Shown here piece after piece: positions 37,400-37,755 of a stretch of DNA of 37,755 nt; within the stretch, counting starts at the first letter, position 1; the number at the start of each line of letters is the position of its first letter. The notes below the pieces were generated by a model. That model made no database searches and was not told where the DNA came from. It saw only the letters and a list, made by a program, of their open reading frames with translations. This DNA is from a virus: positions 1-37,755 of the IMG/VR virus record IMGVR_UViG_3300030090_004637. One strand, written 5' to 3'. The position numbers were made by a program, and so were the translations under genes.

Positions 37400-37755
37400 A
37401 TGTACCAATACAAGGCAAAAATCACGCGAATTATCGATGGAGACACAGTAGATTGCGATATAGACCTTGGCTTTAAGGTGATACTTGCTAAACAACGCAT
37501 TCGGCTTTATGGGATTGATACCCCTGAATCCCGTACCAGAGACAAGGTTGAGAAGAAATACGGCCTTCTGGCGAAGAAATTCTTAGTGGATTTCATCGAA
37601 GCAGAGGATTACCAAATCACTTTGGAGACCGCCAAGGGCAGTGGCAGGGGTAAATTCGGGCGTATTCTCGGCAAAATCATCAATAAAGACGGGATTTGTG
37701 CCAATGACCTGATGTGTCAGGAAAGTCATGCAGTGCCGTATCATGGACAATCTAA
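37400..37755 (+). CDS. Staphylococcal-nuclease-like protein (3' partial)
   Basis: This is the first 118 codons of a thermonuclease-fold protein, cut by the window end. It has I-I-D-G-D15-T-V, R33-I-R35-L-Y-G-I-D40-T-P-E43 and G-R-G-K-F-G-R88-I-L-G. The catalytic Arg/Glu/Arg triad of SNase (R35, E43, R87) is therefore present, with almost the same numbering. There is no signal peptide, so it acts in the cell, perhaps degrading host DNA or trimming phage DNA. The ATG follows the previous TGA directly. Its position after terS suggests a role around packaging. Confidence 0.85.
   Translation, partial: MYQYKAKITRIIDGDTVDCDIDLGFKVILAKQRIRLYGIDTPESRTRDKVEKKYGLLAKKFLVDFIEAEDYQITLETAKGSGRGKFGRILGKIINKDGICANDLMCQESHAVPYHGQS

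Overview
WHAT IT IS. The window is most of a tailed double-stranded DNA phage genome, probably a short-tailed marine phage. It carries tail and virion genes, a lysis set, a replication/recombination block, a small-terminase gene and dense, overlapping gene packing. No host housekeeping gene, integrase or tRNA gene is visible. From memory, not from a search, many virion and small proteins resemble families common in uncultured marine phages and HMO-2011-type podoviruses. The host is presumably a Gram-negative bacterium, because the phage has a lipoprotein spanin and an outer-membrane CsgG-type lipoprotein. Both ends are cut inside genes. Large terminase, portal and capsid genes are not seen and would fit between the right end and the left end if the genome is circular or circularly permuted. 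LAYOUT. (1) 1-14232, plus strand: tail fibre with about twenty 17-residue repeats and a self-cleaving S74 chaperone, a 2OG-Fe(II) oxygenase-like protein, a possible holin and a lysozyme, a tail/stabilisation protein and large internal virion proteins. (2) 14232-15887, plus strand: an Rz/Rz1-like spanin pair and three small membrane proteins. (3) 15862-22626, plus strand: an accessory block with a CsgF-like protein, a CsgG-like pore, two secreted curlin-repeat proteins, a FecR-domain protein between them, four tiny basic proteins, one unknown and a CHASE2 class III nucleotide cyclase. (4) 22815-24609, plus strand: early-type genes including an ArdC-like antirestriction metallopeptidase. (5) 24690-26948, minus strand: primase-helicase and RusA resolvase. 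(6) 26985-33292, plus strand: PD-(D/E)XK nuclease, Sak-type annealing protein, SSB-like protein, DNA methyltransferase, DUF3310-like protein, GNAT and many small unknowns. (7) 33333-35663, minus strand: five unknown genes, two of them behind duplicated hairpin leaders. (8) 35809-37755, plus strand: small terminase, an 820-base mostly non-coding region with 15-bp iterons, a coiled-coil/TM protein and a staphylococcal-nuclease-like protein cut by the window end. HOW IT WORKS TOGETHER. The minus and plus early blocks flank a divergent control region near 26.95 kb and would supply replication (helicase-primase, SSB, annealing protein, nuclease, resolvase) and defence evasion (ArdC, methyltransferase). 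No DNA polymerase is visible. The late block builds the tail and lyses the cell. THE MOST UNUSUAL PART is region 3. A phage carries a curli-type (type VIII) export pore and its CsgF partner, two candidate amyloid substrates with cysteine pairs, a FecR protein whose last residues look like a curlin strand, and a transmembrane cyclase with a periplasmic sensor domain. The tight gene overlaps suggest co-transcription with the lysis and virion genes. Possible roles (surface remodelling or superinfection exclusion, a regulated outer-membrane pore for exit, cyclic-nucleotide reprogramming) are inference only.
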